Below are positions 7,738 to 16,049 of a DNA stretch of 38,428 nt, piece after piece. The stretch is from Spirochaetaceae bacterium. Lineage in GTDB: Bacteria; Spirochaetota; Spirochaetia; Treponematales; Breznakiellaceae. The position numbers and the translations under genes were made by a program. How positions within the stretch are numbered: position 1 is the first letter of the stretch; each line of letters starts with the position of its first letter. The notes beneath the pieces were generated by a model. It searched no databases and had not been told where the DNA came from. It saw only the letters and a list, made by a program, of their open reading frames with translations. Location: the NCBI GenBank assembly GCA_031262035.1, contig JAISIL010000023.1:1-38428 (forward strand), given 5' to 3'.

Positions 7738-9162
7738 ATTTCTTCAGTCCTTGCTTTCTTTTTCAGTATTTTGATGGCTATATCCAGACAGACAAGCAGG
7801 GTCTCATTGACCGGCTACTATGCCTATCAGAACCCCTTAGACTATATATGGTATGCACTGGGCCTTGTTCTGACTATCTGCCTTTTACCCTTTGCCTTGC
7901 CAATAGAAAAAAAGGGGGATATATGGCGTCTGGGCTTTATGAGGCGCTCCCAGAAAATAGCCATGACCTCTGTCAGTGTATTTTGCGCTCTTGTCTCTCT
8001 GTTTTATATGATAGATATTCCTTCTCTTGCCGGCTTTCAGACTGCCCTTTTGGGGCCTGTTCTTGCTGTTCAGATAATTCTGGGTATTGTGCTGCTTTTA
8101 TCCTGCGATAAATTGAGTCCCGGCAAACAGGGGCTTATCTACGGAGCCGATTTTGCCGCTGCTGTGTTTTTTCTAAGTTTCTTCATATATATAGGTGTCT
8201 TTACCACCAGCCTGGGAAGCCGCCTTTATTTTGCTTTTCTGCTCTTGTTTACTATTATAGCAAATGCCTATTCTATATGGTCCAATGTGCAAAAAACCGA
8301 AGGCCAGGCGGAAATAGAACCCTCATCTGTCATTGCTAAAGAAAAAAACGAAACAAGTTCTTTGGCGATTATTTTTCTTCTTATAGCAAGTTTTCTGTTT
8401 TATGGTATCACAAGCCAGATAGGGAAATCTGTGCCTTTCTATGCCATGCTTACAGCAAGCAGCACAAAAGATTTACCGGTCCGCATCCTATACCTCTGTT
8501 CTCTGCCTCTTTCGGCTTGGTTTGCAGGCCGCAACCCCAAATATTTTATAAAGATACTATACCCCATTGCGGCCATTATACTGGTAGTATCGAAACTCTT
8601 GCTGATAACCGCTTCCCCGGCAATAGACAGTATCGTGCAGGTTTTCACCACCTTAGTTTCGATAACCGTATTTATAAGCCTTCCCTTTGTCTTATTATAT
8701 GTAAACAAATCAGCTCGCTTGTTTGTGCTGATTAGCCAGATGAATCAAATATGCTGGATGGCCTCTCTGTTCTTCGCTGCAATTACCTTTAGCATTGGTC
8801 TTGGCCAGTATGTAGATATGATATTCATGATACTGCTTATGGTTATGTATCTTCTGCTTTTATATGGAACTTCAAGGCAGTTAAAGGCTCCGACAAAGGC
8901 AGCAGAACAAATACCATTACAAGCGACGCCATCGCCCGAAGAATTAAGGCAAGCAGTCTACACAAAAAATAAATTTACCAAAAGAGAAATAGAAGTAGCG
9001 GAGTTGCTGTATCAAGGCGCTGCCCGTTCTGGCATTGCAGAAAAACTCTTTATTTCAGAGATAACGGTAGATACCCATATTCAGCATATCTACCAGAAAC
9101 TCGGTGTAAACAAACTTGCCGGTTTCTTTTCTCTCATGAATACCGTACCGGTGCAAGCATGA
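7735..9162 (+). CDS. Membrane-bound LuxR-family transcriptional regulator
   Basis: A 475-residue protein. Roughly residues 1-390 form a series of about ten to twelve hydrophobic segments, like a small transporter or sensor. Residues about 415-475 are a LuxR-type helix-turn-helix: FTKREIEVAELLYQGAARSG, IAEKLFISEITVDTHIQHIY and QKLGVNKLAGF. No receiver domain is seen. Proteins of this layout are probable membrane sensors that bind DNA directly, but few have been studied. It is divergent from the STAS/SBP/CstA operon and is the obvious candidate regulator for it. There is no Shine-Dalgarno site; the promoter lies directly before the ATG. Confidence 0.88.
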   Translation: MISSVLAFFFSILMAISRQTSRVSLTGYYAYQNPLDYIWYALGLVLTICLLPFALPIEKKGDIWRLGFMRRSQKIAMTSVSVFCALVSLFYMIDIPSLAGFQTALLGPVLAVQIILGIVLLLSCDKLSPGKQGLIYGADFAAAVFFLSFFIYIGVFTTSLGSRLYFAFLLLFTIIANAYSIWSNVQKTEGQAEIEPSSVIAKEKNETSSLAIIFLLIASFLFYGITSQIGKSVPFYAMLTASSTKDLPVRILYLCSLPLSAWFAGRNPKYFIKILYPIAAIILVVSKLLLITASPAIDSIVQVFTTLVSITVFISLPFVLLYVNKSARLFVLISQMNQICWMASLFFAAITFSIGLGQYVDMIFMILLMVMYLLLLYGTSRQLKAPTKAAEQIPLQATPSPEELRQAVYTKNKFTKREIEVAELLYQGAARSGIAEKLFISEITVDTHIQHIYQKLGVNKLAGFFSLMNTVPVQA

Positions 9163-9183
9163 AATAGAAAACGAGGAGATAAA

Positions 9184-10179
9184 CTAATTTGCTCCCACTA
9201 CCCTATGCGGCAGATATGGTTCCTCAAGATACTTCATTTCATCATTGCTCAGTGTTATATCAAGAGCCCGGACAGCATCGGCAACATAGTCGAGTTTTGT
9301 GCCGCCGATTATCGGAGCGGCTATGTATGGCTTGGCCAGCATCCAGGCAAGGGCGATTTGTGACATGCTAACGCCATGTTGCCCAGCCAGTTCTGCAACC
9401 CGGTCGACAATCGGTTTATCAATATCAGCACTTGCTCCATACTTTGCCTTAAGCACAGTATCTGTTTCGCTCCGCTTGCTTGGAATAGACCAGTCGCGGG
9501 AAAGGCGGCCGGAGGCAAGCGGCGAATAGGGTGTGCAGGAAACCTGTTGGTCCAGGCAGAGAGGAATCATCTCGCGTTCTTCTTCACGGTAAATCAGGTT
9601 GTAGTGATTCTGCATAGACACAAACTTTGTCCAGCCGTTTTTTTCTGCTGTGTATTGCGCCTTCTGAAATTGCCATGCATACATTGCAGAGGCTCCCAGG
9701 TAACGGACCTTGCCGGCCCGCACCAAATCATGCAAGGCCGACATTGTTTCTTCTATTGGTGTGTTGTAATCCCAGCGGTGAATAATATAAAGGTCAATGT
9801 AATCAAGGCCGAGGCGCTTAAGGCTCTGTTCACATTCATAGATAATTTCCTTGCGGCTAAGGCCGCCACCATTGGGCATTGTGTTACCTGCTTTGTCTTT
9901 CCGCATGGTGTTGAATACCTTTGTTGCAATGACCAGTTCTTCACGGGGAAGTTGCTTAATGACAGCGCCTAGGTATTCTTCGCTTGTGCCGTAAGAATAA
10001 ACATTGGCCGTATCAAAAAAGGTAATACCCATATCAAAAGCTCCCAGTATTACCTTTTTGCTTTCATCCGGGCCTACAACCCACTGATGAAAGCCCGTCG
10101 ACACATCGCCAAAACCCATACAGCCAAGGCATATCCGCGAAACATCCAGTCCACTGTTCCCCAGTTTAGTGTATTTCAT
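9184..10179 (-). CDS. Aldo/keto reductase
   Basis: A 331-residue NADPH-dependent oxidoreductase of the usual family length. The tetrad is visible as D56 and Y61 in ITFFDTANVYSYGTSEEYLG, K87 in LVIATKVFN and H134 in DLYIIHRWDYNTP. The nucleotide-binding end ALAWMLAKPYIAAPIIGGTK is also present. It would reduce an aldehyde or ketone in the cytoplasm; the natural substrate is unknown. It starts MKYTKLGNSGLDVSRICLGC with GAGAGGGT upstream and follows the DUF3795 gene by 23 bp on the same strand, so it may be co-transcribed with it. The gene converges with the LuxR-type gene, leaving only 21 bp between them. Confidence 0.93.
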   Translation of the reverse strand: MKYTKLGNSGLDVSRICLGCMGFGDVSTGFHQWVVGPDESKKVILGAFDMGITFFDTANVYSYGTSEEYLGAVIKQLPREELVIATKVFNTMRKDKAGNTMPNGGGLSRKEIIYECEQSLKRLGLDYIDLYIIHRWDYNTPIEETMSALHDLVRAGKVRYLGASAMYAWQFQKAQYTAEKNGWTKFVSMQNHYNLIYREEEREMIPLCLDQQVSCTPYSPLASGRLSRDWSIPSKRSETDTVLKAKYGASADIDKPIVDRVAELAGQHGVSMSQIALAWMLAKPYIAAPIIGGTKLDYVADAVRALDITLSNDEMKYLEEPYLPHRVVGAN

Positions 10180-10202
10180 ATAATCTACCCTCTCGTTTTA
10201 TC

Positions 10203-10880
10203 CTATTCCTTATACTTCTCCAGAAGTTGCAAAGCGGCTTCCTTCCGACAGCTTCCGTTAAAGGCTTTTGCGCCTTCGCCTGAATCGAATAGTTTTGTGA
10301 CAGCCTGCATAAAACACTTTTCGCCATACTTTTGTATAAATAAGGCAGATGCTTTTGCTTCATTGTCGTTTTCAAAGAAGCCCTTTGTGCAGGCGGCTAA
10401 TTCACTACATTGATAGCAGCCTTCAATCTGCTGTTCTTTTGCACAACGGACATTGGGACATACACAGTCTTCAAACAAAGTGGCATTGCCGCAGGCATTG
10501 TATTCACTTTTACAGCCGCCGCACCACTGCCCTAAAAAACAATGGTTACAGGAAAGGCCGCAATAGGCAATGGGGTTTATGCCCTGCCGTGCTTCCTCTA
10601 CCAATTCGGCCTTTAGCGCTTTGCAGTGTTCAATTCTTGCACCATTATCGCCGTGTTCGGCATCAAAAGAATAGCGATTAATAATTTCACAGGGGAAGTC
10701 CGCACATTCACCACAGAAGCGTTTGCCCTTTTCCTTTGCACATTCTGCAATATCGCACTTTCCCCAGGGTAAGATTCCTTTCAATGCAATGCAACCTGCA
10801 CAGCCGCCGCTCTGGTATTCACATTTTTTACATTCAATACCACAATAACTTTCAATTTTTTCCTGTCCAAATGTCAACAT
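10203..10880 (-). CDS. Cysteine-rich protein with two DUF3795-like repeats
   Basis: A 225-residue protein with two copies of a cysteine-rich module. The first opens with SYCGIECKKCEYQSGGCAGC and the second with AYCGLSCNHCFLGQWCGGCK. Each has CxxxCxxC plus further CxxC pairs (for example FCGECADFPC and GCYQCSELAAC), which suggests bound zinc or an iron-sulfur cluster. DUF3795 has no assigned function. The start has an excellent AAGGAGG site about 7 bp upstream. It lies between the ClbS-like gene and the aldo/keto reductase, all on the minus strand with short gaps, so one transcript is possible. Confidence 0.85.
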   Translation of the reverse strand: MLTFGQEKIESYCGIECKKCEYQSGGCAGCIALKGILPWGKCDIAECAKEKGKRFCGECADFPCEIINRYSFDAEHGDNGARIEHCKALKAELVEEARQGINPIAYCGLSCNHCFLGQWCGGCKSEYNACGNATLFEDCVCPNVRCAKEQQIEGCYQCSELAACTKGFFENDNEAKASALFIQKYGEKCFMQAVTKLFDSGEGAKAFNGSCRKEAALQLLEKYKE

Positions 10881-10906
10881 TTAATTATCCTCCTTTTATC
10901 TTAACC

Positions 10907-10941
10907 TATCTCATCTTATCTCATCTCTTCTTATCTCATCT
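10907..10941. repeat. Short direct repeat, three copies of TATCTCATCT
   Basis: TATCTCATCT occurs at 10907-10916, 10917-10926 and 10932-10941. The third copy covers the stop codon of the ClbS-like gene. This is a simple tandem repeat that could vary by slippage; no function is claimed. Confidence 0.7.
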
Positions 10942-11440
10942 TTTTCCACTTCCGAATCTTGCTGCGGAAATTAGTGAAGGGCGCTACAGTGTTGATGTGC
11001 ACCCATTTCCAGATAGGCCAGTTTGATGATGTGGAGGATGCCCATTTACGGCCGCCGCTTTTAAAGACCTCATCGTCGGTAAAGCCGTCAAACCATTTTA
11101 TAAAACTATCAAGATCTTTTACAAACTGTGTGCGCAATTCTTTCAGAGACTTCGCGACGTATTGTTTATAAAAGCCATCATACAATACTCCCATTTGATT
11201 CCATTTAAGGCCCGGCGCCGGAGTGACCACCGTCTTGCCGGCAAGTTCATCTTTATCCCAGCCCCGAATAAGGGACATCCAGCCGAGCTGATAAGCAATC
11301 ATCTCTTGCGGAGTTCGGTCTACACCATCAAGGCGAATATCTTTGTCCGATTCAGCTATTTCATCAAATTCCTTGATAAAGGCATCCGCTGCCGCCTTGA
11401 TTTCATTAATCAAAGCCTGCTTGTTTTCATAATCTTTCAT
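10931..11440 (-). CDS. ClbS/DfsB family four-helix protein (DUF1706)
   Basis: A 169-residue soluble protein. It shows the family pattern: an N-terminal helix MKDYENKQALINEIKAAADA, then RTPQEMIAYQLGWMSLIRGW, then APGLKWNQMGVLYDGFYKQY, and a tail SSNWPIWKWVHINTVAPFTN. Members include ClbS, a cyclopropane hydrolase that protects colibactin producers, and DfsB-like proteins of the DinB-like fold. Most members have unknown substrates, so a detoxifying or self-protection role is only a guess here. AAAGGAG precedes the ATG. The gene follows the AAA ATPase by 40 bp. Confidence 0.85.
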   Translation of the reverse strand: MKDYENKQALINEIKAAADAFIKEFDEIAESDKDIRLDGVDRTPQEMIAYQLGWMSLIRGWDKDELAGKTVVTPAPGLKWNQMGVLYDGFYKQYVAKSLKELRTQFVKDLDSFIKWFDGFTDDEVFKSGGRKWASSTSSNWPIWKWVHINTVAPFTNFRSKIRKWKKMR

Positions 11441-11480
11441 CTTGGCTCCTTTTTCTGATTATATTATTTTTCTAATTATA

Positions 11481-13067
11481 TTATTCCTCCACAGCCCGAT
11501 ACGCAACAATCTCTTCGTAAATCGTGAAACCGTCTTTTTCGATTATCTGACTTTCTTTGGGTGACTGTTTCCCGGCAGCAAAACTTAGCAGGTAGCCAGT
11601 TGTAAGACTCCGCGCCTTTAGGTATTTAATTATCTGGTCAACAGCGTTATCGTTCTTTTTCTCTCCATGCCAGATTTTGAGTTCAAGCACATACTCTTTG
11701 CCCAGGTAAAAAACCGTGACATCCATGCGCATGTAATTACTGGTCTCCGATTCCACCGCATAGTTGCCTGTGCCATTGATAATGCCGCGGAGGAAGCCAA
11801 GAAAGATGAGCCGCCCTTCCCGCTCGATAAAGTCTTCATCGCTATTCCGGTATTCGGCTTTCATGAAGGCATTGAAGCGTTCCAGAATATGCCGCATATT
11901 GAGTTCGCCGTTGGTAACGAATCCGCTATTTTCCCAAATACACATATATCTGCCTAATCGGCTCTTCATTTCCTCGAGAGCAATAAAATAGTTGCATATT
12001 TTGGTCCTGAATATCTTGTTGGATATATCGATTTTACCGCTCACATTTTTGAAAATCCCAAACATCAAGCCAAGGTCCATTTCGTAAACGCCATCTTCGT
12101 ATGTTACTTCTTCCTGCTGAAACAGCAATCTCTTTGTCAGTTCTGCAAAACCGGGATATATATTGAAGTTTTTTATCATATCATCAAATAAAAGACTGTC
12201 TCCCGCAAGAAAATCCCTCACGGCATTATCAACATCTTCAATTGTCCACGAATGCTTACCCTTATCAATAATTATGCAGATACTTGAAACCATCACCGGG
12301 TAACCGGAAGTGTAATAATAAATCCTTTCGGCAATTTTGCTTATATCCATGCCGGTGTGATGGTCGTTTTCGTAATCAGTCAGCATCGTGGCAATTTCGG
12401 CAGGAGAAAAACTCATATCAAGGGTAAAGGGCACGGCTATGTTCCAAGGGCTATTGTAGGTAGCCTGCTCTTCCGGGCGGATCTTCTTCTTGAGATTGCG
12501 TATGTCATGAACACCGGCAAGAATGACATTGTGAAAAGCAGGGGTATTCCGTGTAGAGCGTTCTATATACATGTCGCGAAGCATCGCCAGGAAATTTCTG
12601 AAAACCGTGTAATCGGTAGCTCGATCCACCTCGTCGATGGTAACAATCACCTTCTTGGGGCTTTGCTTGCAAAGAGAGCGGATTATATCTATAAAATCAT
12701 CCCTGGGAAAACCCTCTGATATCTCTTTTCCGAAAATATCCGCCAGTTCAGGGGCCTCTTCCTTCAATCTTCGGTAAAGCGTCCGCCTGAGGCCCTCACA
12801 CATATGCCATTCAGACTTGAAGTAGTCCGTAGCGGCCTCAAAACTCAGGTCAAAGACAAGGTACTCATCCTTCAGGAGCCGCCAGAGGGCTGCAAGGGTC
12901 GTCGTCTTCCCATACTGCCGACCACGATTGATGACGAAATACTTGCCCGGCTCGATATAATCCTTAACAATCGTGTCAAGTTTTGCCGAGATATCCACCA
13001 TATAGTCCCTGCCGGTAATACAGGGACCCTGAGCATTGAAATGCTTTTCACATTTTGTCCGTTCCAT
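11481..13067 (-). CDS. AAA-family ATPase with C-terminal PD-(D/E)XK nuclease-like domain
   Basis: A 528-residue protein when started at the ATG at 13067. An in-frame ATG at 13118 lies upstream of a near-perfect promoter (13075-13103), so that longer form cannot be made from it. Residues 49-56 are a Walker A site (GRQYGKTT), followed by a Walker B-like KKVIVTIDEVDRA. The C-terminal part has MDVTVFYLGKEYVLELKIW, the D...ExK pattern of PD-(D/E)XK nucleases. This layout is common in Bacteroidetes and spirochaetes (AAA-ATPase-like plus nuclease-like domains). The role is not established; defence or mobile-element links are suspected. The ATG sits about 7 nt after the -10 box, so the mRNA is predicted leaderless. 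Confidence 0.85.
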   Translation of the reverse strand: MERTKCEKHFNAQGPCITGRDYMVDISAKLDTIVKDYIEPGKYFVINRGRQYGKTTTLAALWRLLKDEYLVFDLSFEAATDYFKSEWHMCEGLRRTLYRRLKEEAPELADIFGKEISEGFPRDDFIDIIRSLCKQSPKKVIVTIDEVDRATDYTVFRNFLAMLRDMYIERSTRNTPAFHNVILAGVHDIRNLKKKIRPEEQATYNSPWNIAVPFTLDMSFSPAEIATMLTDYENDHHTGMDISKIAERIYYYTSGYPVMVSSICIIIDKGKHSWTIEDVDNAVRDFLAGDSLLFDDMIKNFNIYPGFAELTKRLLFQQEEVTYEDGVYEMDLGLMFGIFKNVSGKIDISNKIFRTKICNYFIALEEMKSRLGRYMCIWENSGFVTNGELNMRHILERFNAFMKAEYRNSDEDFIEREGRLIFLGFLRGIINGTGNYAVESETSNYMRMDVTVFYLGKEYVLELKIWHGEKKNDNAVDQIIKYLKARSLTTGYLLSFAAGKQSPKESQIIEKDGFTIYEEIVAYRAVEE

Positions 13068-13074
13068 GGAAAAT

Positions 13075-13103
13075 AGTATAGCCGAATCGGCCGGCTTTGT
13101 CAA
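13075..13103 (-). promoter_or_regulatory. Strong sigma-70-like promoter of the AAA ATPase gene
   Basis: On the minus strand: TTGACA (13103-13098), a 17-bp spacer, and TATACT (13080-13075). Seven bases separate the -10 box from the ATG at 13067. This fixes the gene start and predicts a leaderless transcript. The spacer contains a GCCGAATCGGC inverted repeat (13081-13091), which might bind a regulator. Confidence 0.75.
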
Positions 13104-13110
13104 GCGGCTA

Positions 13111-13139
13111 TTCACCACGGCGCTTATCTGTGCTATAAT
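13111..13139 (+). promoter_or_regulatory. Extended -10 promoter of the Etf/GlcD operon
   Basis: TTCACC (13111-13116), a 17-bp spacer, and TATAAT (13134-13139) preceded by TGC, an extended -10. Only five bases follow before the ATGATG at 13145, so the operon's first gene is also predicted leaderless. It is back to back with the promoter of the AAA ATPase gene, with 7 bp between their -35 boxes. Confidence 0.65.
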
Positions 13140-13144
13140 AGGGC

Positions 13145-13903
13145 ATGATGCTTCGAATCACTGTTTGTTTCAAGATTGTTCACGATCTTGAATATATACA
13201 GGCCGAAGAACTCATTGCCCTGCGCGATGGGCGTCTCGATTTAAATCTTTTCAAGACAATTTTCGGGACTTATGATGAAGCGGCTCTGGAGACTGCGCTT
13301 CGTTTGGCAGACGGTGCACGGGCTGAAGGAAACGAAGCCGAATTATCCGCCTTGACGGTGGTGCAGAAAAATACTAAACTTGATAGGCGTTTTGCGCAAG
13401 ACCTCTTCGCAGTAGGCTTTGATACTGTTACTGCTCTTTATACTGATGAAGATATCGACTTTCAACCTGGGGTAAGTGCACAGATTCTGTCTAATTATTT
13501 AGCCGGAGAAAGTGCAGAAAGAAAACAAATCATTATTATGGGGAAGCAGACCAGCCCCGGAGAAAGCGGAATGGTGCCCCTGCTTACAGCAGGGCTTCTT
13601 CAACTGCCACTGACACAAAATGTGCGTGCTTTGCATTATAGCAATGATTTACACAGCGGCGTCTATGTAGTAGCCGAGGCGGAACATCCCTGGCTTCGGG
13701 TAGCAACCTTGCGCGAAAAACTTGCCGCCAAAGAAAAGCAGATGATAGAAATTGATGCAGGAGAAGTAAACTCAAGTTTTGGAGCATTGCAGTTTGACCA
13801 GTATATATATGAAGAAAAAAAACGGCAATGCAGAATGATTGAAGGAAAAGACCTTGAAGAACAGGTAGGAAAATTATGGACGGAAATAAAACAGTCGTTT
13901 TAG
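13145..13903 (+). CDS. EtfB-like protein (divergent electron transfer flavoprotein beta subunit)
   Basis: A 252-residue protein of EtfB length. It begins MMLRITVCFKIVHD, like EtfB, has FGTYDEAALETALRLADGAR in place of the usual DEEALEAALRLKE, and IIIMGKQTSPGESGMVPLLT in place of GKQ...GDTGQ. The usual loop with AFAGADT, which helps bind the adenine nucleotide, is replaced by the unrelated DEDIDFQPGVSAQI. It may therefore be a structural or altered-cofactor partner of the EtfA at 13876, while the canonical EtfB lies at the other end of the operon. The next gene begins 28 bp before its stop. The start could be either of two adjacent ATGs (13145 or 13148). Confidence 0.75.
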   Translation: MMLRITVCFKIVHDLEYIQAEELIALRDGRLDLNLFKTIFGTYDEAALETALRLADGARAEGNEAELSALTVVQKNTKLDRRFAQDLFAVGFDTVTALYTDEDIDFQPGVSAQILSNYLAGESAERKQIIIMGKQTSPGESGMVPLLTAGLLQLPLTQNVRALHYSNDLHSGVYVVAEAEHPWLRVATLREKLAAKEKQMIEIDAGEVNSSFGALQFDQYIYEEKKRQCRMIEGKDLEEQVGKLWTEIKQSF

Positions 13904-14715
13904 TTTTTTCGATAAGCGATAGTGTCAGCGACAAGGACTACAGCGGCGCCGGCAAAGGAAAGACCGAAAAATGGCTTCCCCTACTCCGCAATTTAATTGA
14001 AAAGATGCAACCGCACCTGGTTTTAACCGGAAGCGGCCTTGACGAAAAAGAATGTTCCGTCCGCCTTGCCCTTGAAATGCACAGTGTTTGTGCACTTGAC
14101 ATAAATGCCATAAGGCAAACGGAAAGCGGCTTTATCATAAAACGCCCTGTCCAGGGCCTGCAACTCGAAGCCGAGTTCTCCTGCCCCTTTCCCAGCCCTG
14201 CATCCCCCTGCTTTTTTACCATGGCCCAAGGCGGATGCAATATTGGTGAGGGCATTAATCTCCCTGCCCCCCTCGTAATACACTATGAAGAGCCGCCTGC
14301 GACTGCCGTAGCGGAAAGCCTGATTGACAAGGACATTATTTTTGCCGGCGGCAGAGGATTGGGCAAAAAGGAAAATGCTACAGCGCTGTCTGGCCTTGTA
14401 AAAAACCTTAATGAATCGACACACATCAATGTGGATTGTGCTGTGGGCGCTTCCCGGCCTGCCGTTTGGAATGGCTGGTTCCCCCCGTCTGCTATGATTG
14501 GCCTTTCAGGAATATCCGTCCGGCCTAAACTTATTGTTACCTTTGGCATTTCAGGTTGTGCACCTTTTATGCACGGCATAGAAAAAAGCGAAAAAATAAT
14601 TTCGGTTAATAGCGACGCCGATGCGGCTATTTTTGCAAGCAGCGACATTGGCCTCTGTGCCGATGCAAACGAAGTCATCAGGCTCTTGCACACAAAGATA
14701 GAGGAAGAACAATGA
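13876..14715 (+). CDS. etfA: Electron transfer flavoprotein alpha subunit (EtfA), short form
   Basis: A 279-residue protein, shorter than typical EtfA (about 310-400). The C-terminal FAD-binding domain is clear: IIFAGGRGLGKKENA, AVGASRPAVWNGW, then GLSGISVRPKLIVTFGISGC, FMHGIEKSEKIISVNSDADA and AIFASSDIGLCADANEVI. The QTG of the usual FAD loop is altered to LSG. The N-terminal domain is reduced. It would pair with an EtfB-type protein to pass electrons between NADH, a flavin and the dehydrogenase encoded next. It overlaps the upstream gene by 28 bp and the downstream gene by 4 bp (ATGA), which indicates tight coupling. Confidence 0.88.
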   Translation: MDGNKTVVLVFSISDSVSDKDYSGAGKGKTEKWLPLLRNLIEKMQPHLVLTGSGLDEKECSVRLALEMHSVCALDINAIRQTESGFIIKRPVQGLQLEAEFSCPFPSPASPCFFTMAQGGCNIGEGINLPAPLVIHYEEPPATAVAESLIDKDIIFAGGRGLGKKENATALSGLVKNLNESTHINVDCAVGASRPAVWNGWFPPSAMIGLSGISVRPKLIVTFGISGCAPFMHGIEKSEKIISVNSDADAAIFASSDIGLCADANEVIRLLHTKIEEEQ

Positions 14716-16049
14716 TAGAATCATATTTAAGTGATGAATCGGGTGTTGAAGGCCAGGCTACCGGTATTGCATTCCCGAAAAGCATAGAAGAATTGCAGGA
14801 AACGGTAAAAAAAGCGGCTGAAAAGAAAGAAAAAATAACAATTCAGAGCGGCAGAACAGGTTTTTGCGGTGGGGCTGTCCCGCAGGATAGTTTTATTATA
14901 AACATGAGCAAGATGAACCATGCCGGGGAAATAATCTTTGATGCAGAAAAGAGGACAGGCGAAATTACTGTTGGTGCAGGTTTTACACTGGCAAACCTTA
15001 ACACAATAATAGACACATACAACCGGAAAGCCCCGATAAAATTACAATTTTACCCCAACCCCAGCGAAACAGAAGCAACATTAGGCGGAATTGCCGCTAC
15101 CGCTGCCTGCGGTTCTGCCATTGGTCCGGGGATTAAAGGCGCTGTAAAGAGTATAGTCTTGGTTGATGCAAGGGGTGGCATACAATCTATAAAAAATAAT
15201 TCCTCTAGTAGCCTTTGTTCCAGCCCTTATTCTAGCCTTTCTACTAGTTTTTCTTCCTCCCCCCTTCGGGGGGAGGCTAGGTGGGGGGCCGATGTAATCA
15301 TAGGCTCCGAAGGCACCTTGGGGATTATTGCAGAACTTACCCTGCTTTTAACAGCCGCCCCGCCATGCACCTATGGTTTGTTTGCCTTCTTTGATACTTA
15401 TCAAAATGCACTACAATTTTACACTGAGTATAAACACTACCTAAGCACAAATACTGCTATACTACTAAATGTAGCCGATTGGTTTGACCTATCCTGCAAT
15501 GACAGAGTTGCCGGTTTTCCACAATTCCCCGAAAACACCGCATTGGCATTATGGCTCGAGATTGCCGGCGAAGAAGATGTCTTACTCGACAGCCTTGAAA
15601 CCGCAATGACCCTCCTCGACAAAACCATTCCCACATTAGCCGATAAAACCTTAGCAGCAACCGAAGAAACCGACCTGAAACGCCTAAAAACCTTCCGCCA
15701 CCAACTAACCGAAGACGCCAACCAAAAACAAATGAAAACAATAGACTATGTTATAACCAAAGACTTTCTTGTTAAAAATGAAGACATCTTACAACAACTC
15801 CGCGCCTCCGCGCCTCCGCGTGAGCTTTTCTTCATGGGCCATCTCGAAACAAACATCCTCAACATCCGCTACAACCAAGACAGCCTCCCCCTATCATTTA
15901 AAGATAACCCTGTTTCCCATGAACATGGAATAGGACAGGCAAAACGGAGCCTTTTTTTACAGAACAACCCCGAAGAAGCTGCAATGTGGACAGCCCTGAA
16001 AAAAGTGGTAGATAGTGATGGCCTTTTAAATCCGGGTGTGCTGATATGA
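14712..16049 (+). CDS. GlcD/lactate-dehydrogenase-like FAD-binding oxidoreductase
   Basis: A 445-residue flavoprotein with an N-terminal FAD_binding_4 domain (KITIQSGRTGFCGGAVPQDS, ETEATLGGIAATAACGSAIG, VIIGSEGTLGIIAELTLLLT) and a C-terminal FAD-oxidase domain ending GLLNPGVLI. This matches the D-lactate/glycolate dehydrogenase family. In a clade of anaerobes such an enzyme works with EtfAB to oxidise lactate while bifurcating electrons; the gene context fits this. A Ser-rich stretch (about residues 159-195, SSSSLCSSPYSSLSTSFSSS then a palindrome-encoded part) replaces the usual segment before the GSEGTLG motif. A second repeat-like stretch encodes QLRASAPPRELF. Both may disturb the enzyme, although the frame stays open. 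Confidence 0.85.
   Translation: MIESYLSDESGVEGQATGIAFPKSIEELQETVKKAAEKKEKITIQSGRTGFCGGAVPQDSFIINMSKMNHAGEIIFDAEKRTGEITVGAGFTLANLNTIIDTYNRKAPIKLQFYPNPSETEATLGGIAATAACGSAIGPGIKGAVKSIVLVDARGGIQSIKNNSSSSLCSSPYSSLSTSFSSSPLRGEARWGADVIIGSEGTLGIIAELTLLLTAAPPCTYGLFAFFDTYQNALQFYTEYKHYLSTNTAILLNVADWFDLSCNDRVAGFPQFPENTALALWLEIAGEEDVLLDSLETAMTLLDKTIPTLADKTLAATEETDLKRLKTFRHQLTEDANQKQMKTIDYVITKDFLVKNEDILQQLRASAPPRELFFMGHLETNILNIRYNQDSLPLSFKDNPVSHEHGIGQAKRSLFLQNNPEEAAMWTALKKVVDSDGLLNPGVLI
15256..15276. repeat. Perfect GC-rich hairpin inside the GlcD-like gene
   Basis: CCTCCCCCC (15256-15264) and GGGGGGAGG (15268-15276) with a 3-nt loop. It is preceded by a second inverted pair, CTAGTAG (about 15206) and CTACTAG (15241-15247), in the Ser-rich insert. 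Translated, the hairpin gives SSPLRGEARWG, typical of in-frame palindromic repeats. It resembles the GC-rich element at 4982-5002. Confidence 0.75.
15798..15829. repeat. CTCCGCGCCTCCGCG repeat fragment within the GlcD-like gene
   Basis: A tandem CTCCGCG/CGCCTCCGCG sequence ending in CGTGAGCTTTT. This end matches one arm of the dispersed elements at 31176-31255 and 35214-35266 (CTCACG/CGTGAG ends). It is translated in frame as RASAPPREL. Confidence 0.5.

Noticed and set aside
11481-13118. Longer form of the AAA ATPase starting at 13118
   Set aside because: A TTGACA-17-TATACT promoter lies between 13118 and the ATG at 13067, so the transcript would not include the upstream ATG.
14712-16049. 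Frameshifted pseudogene call for the GlcD-like gene
   Set aside because: The frame is open throughout and the flanking motifs are intact; the inserts are in frame, so it is kept as a CDS with a caution.
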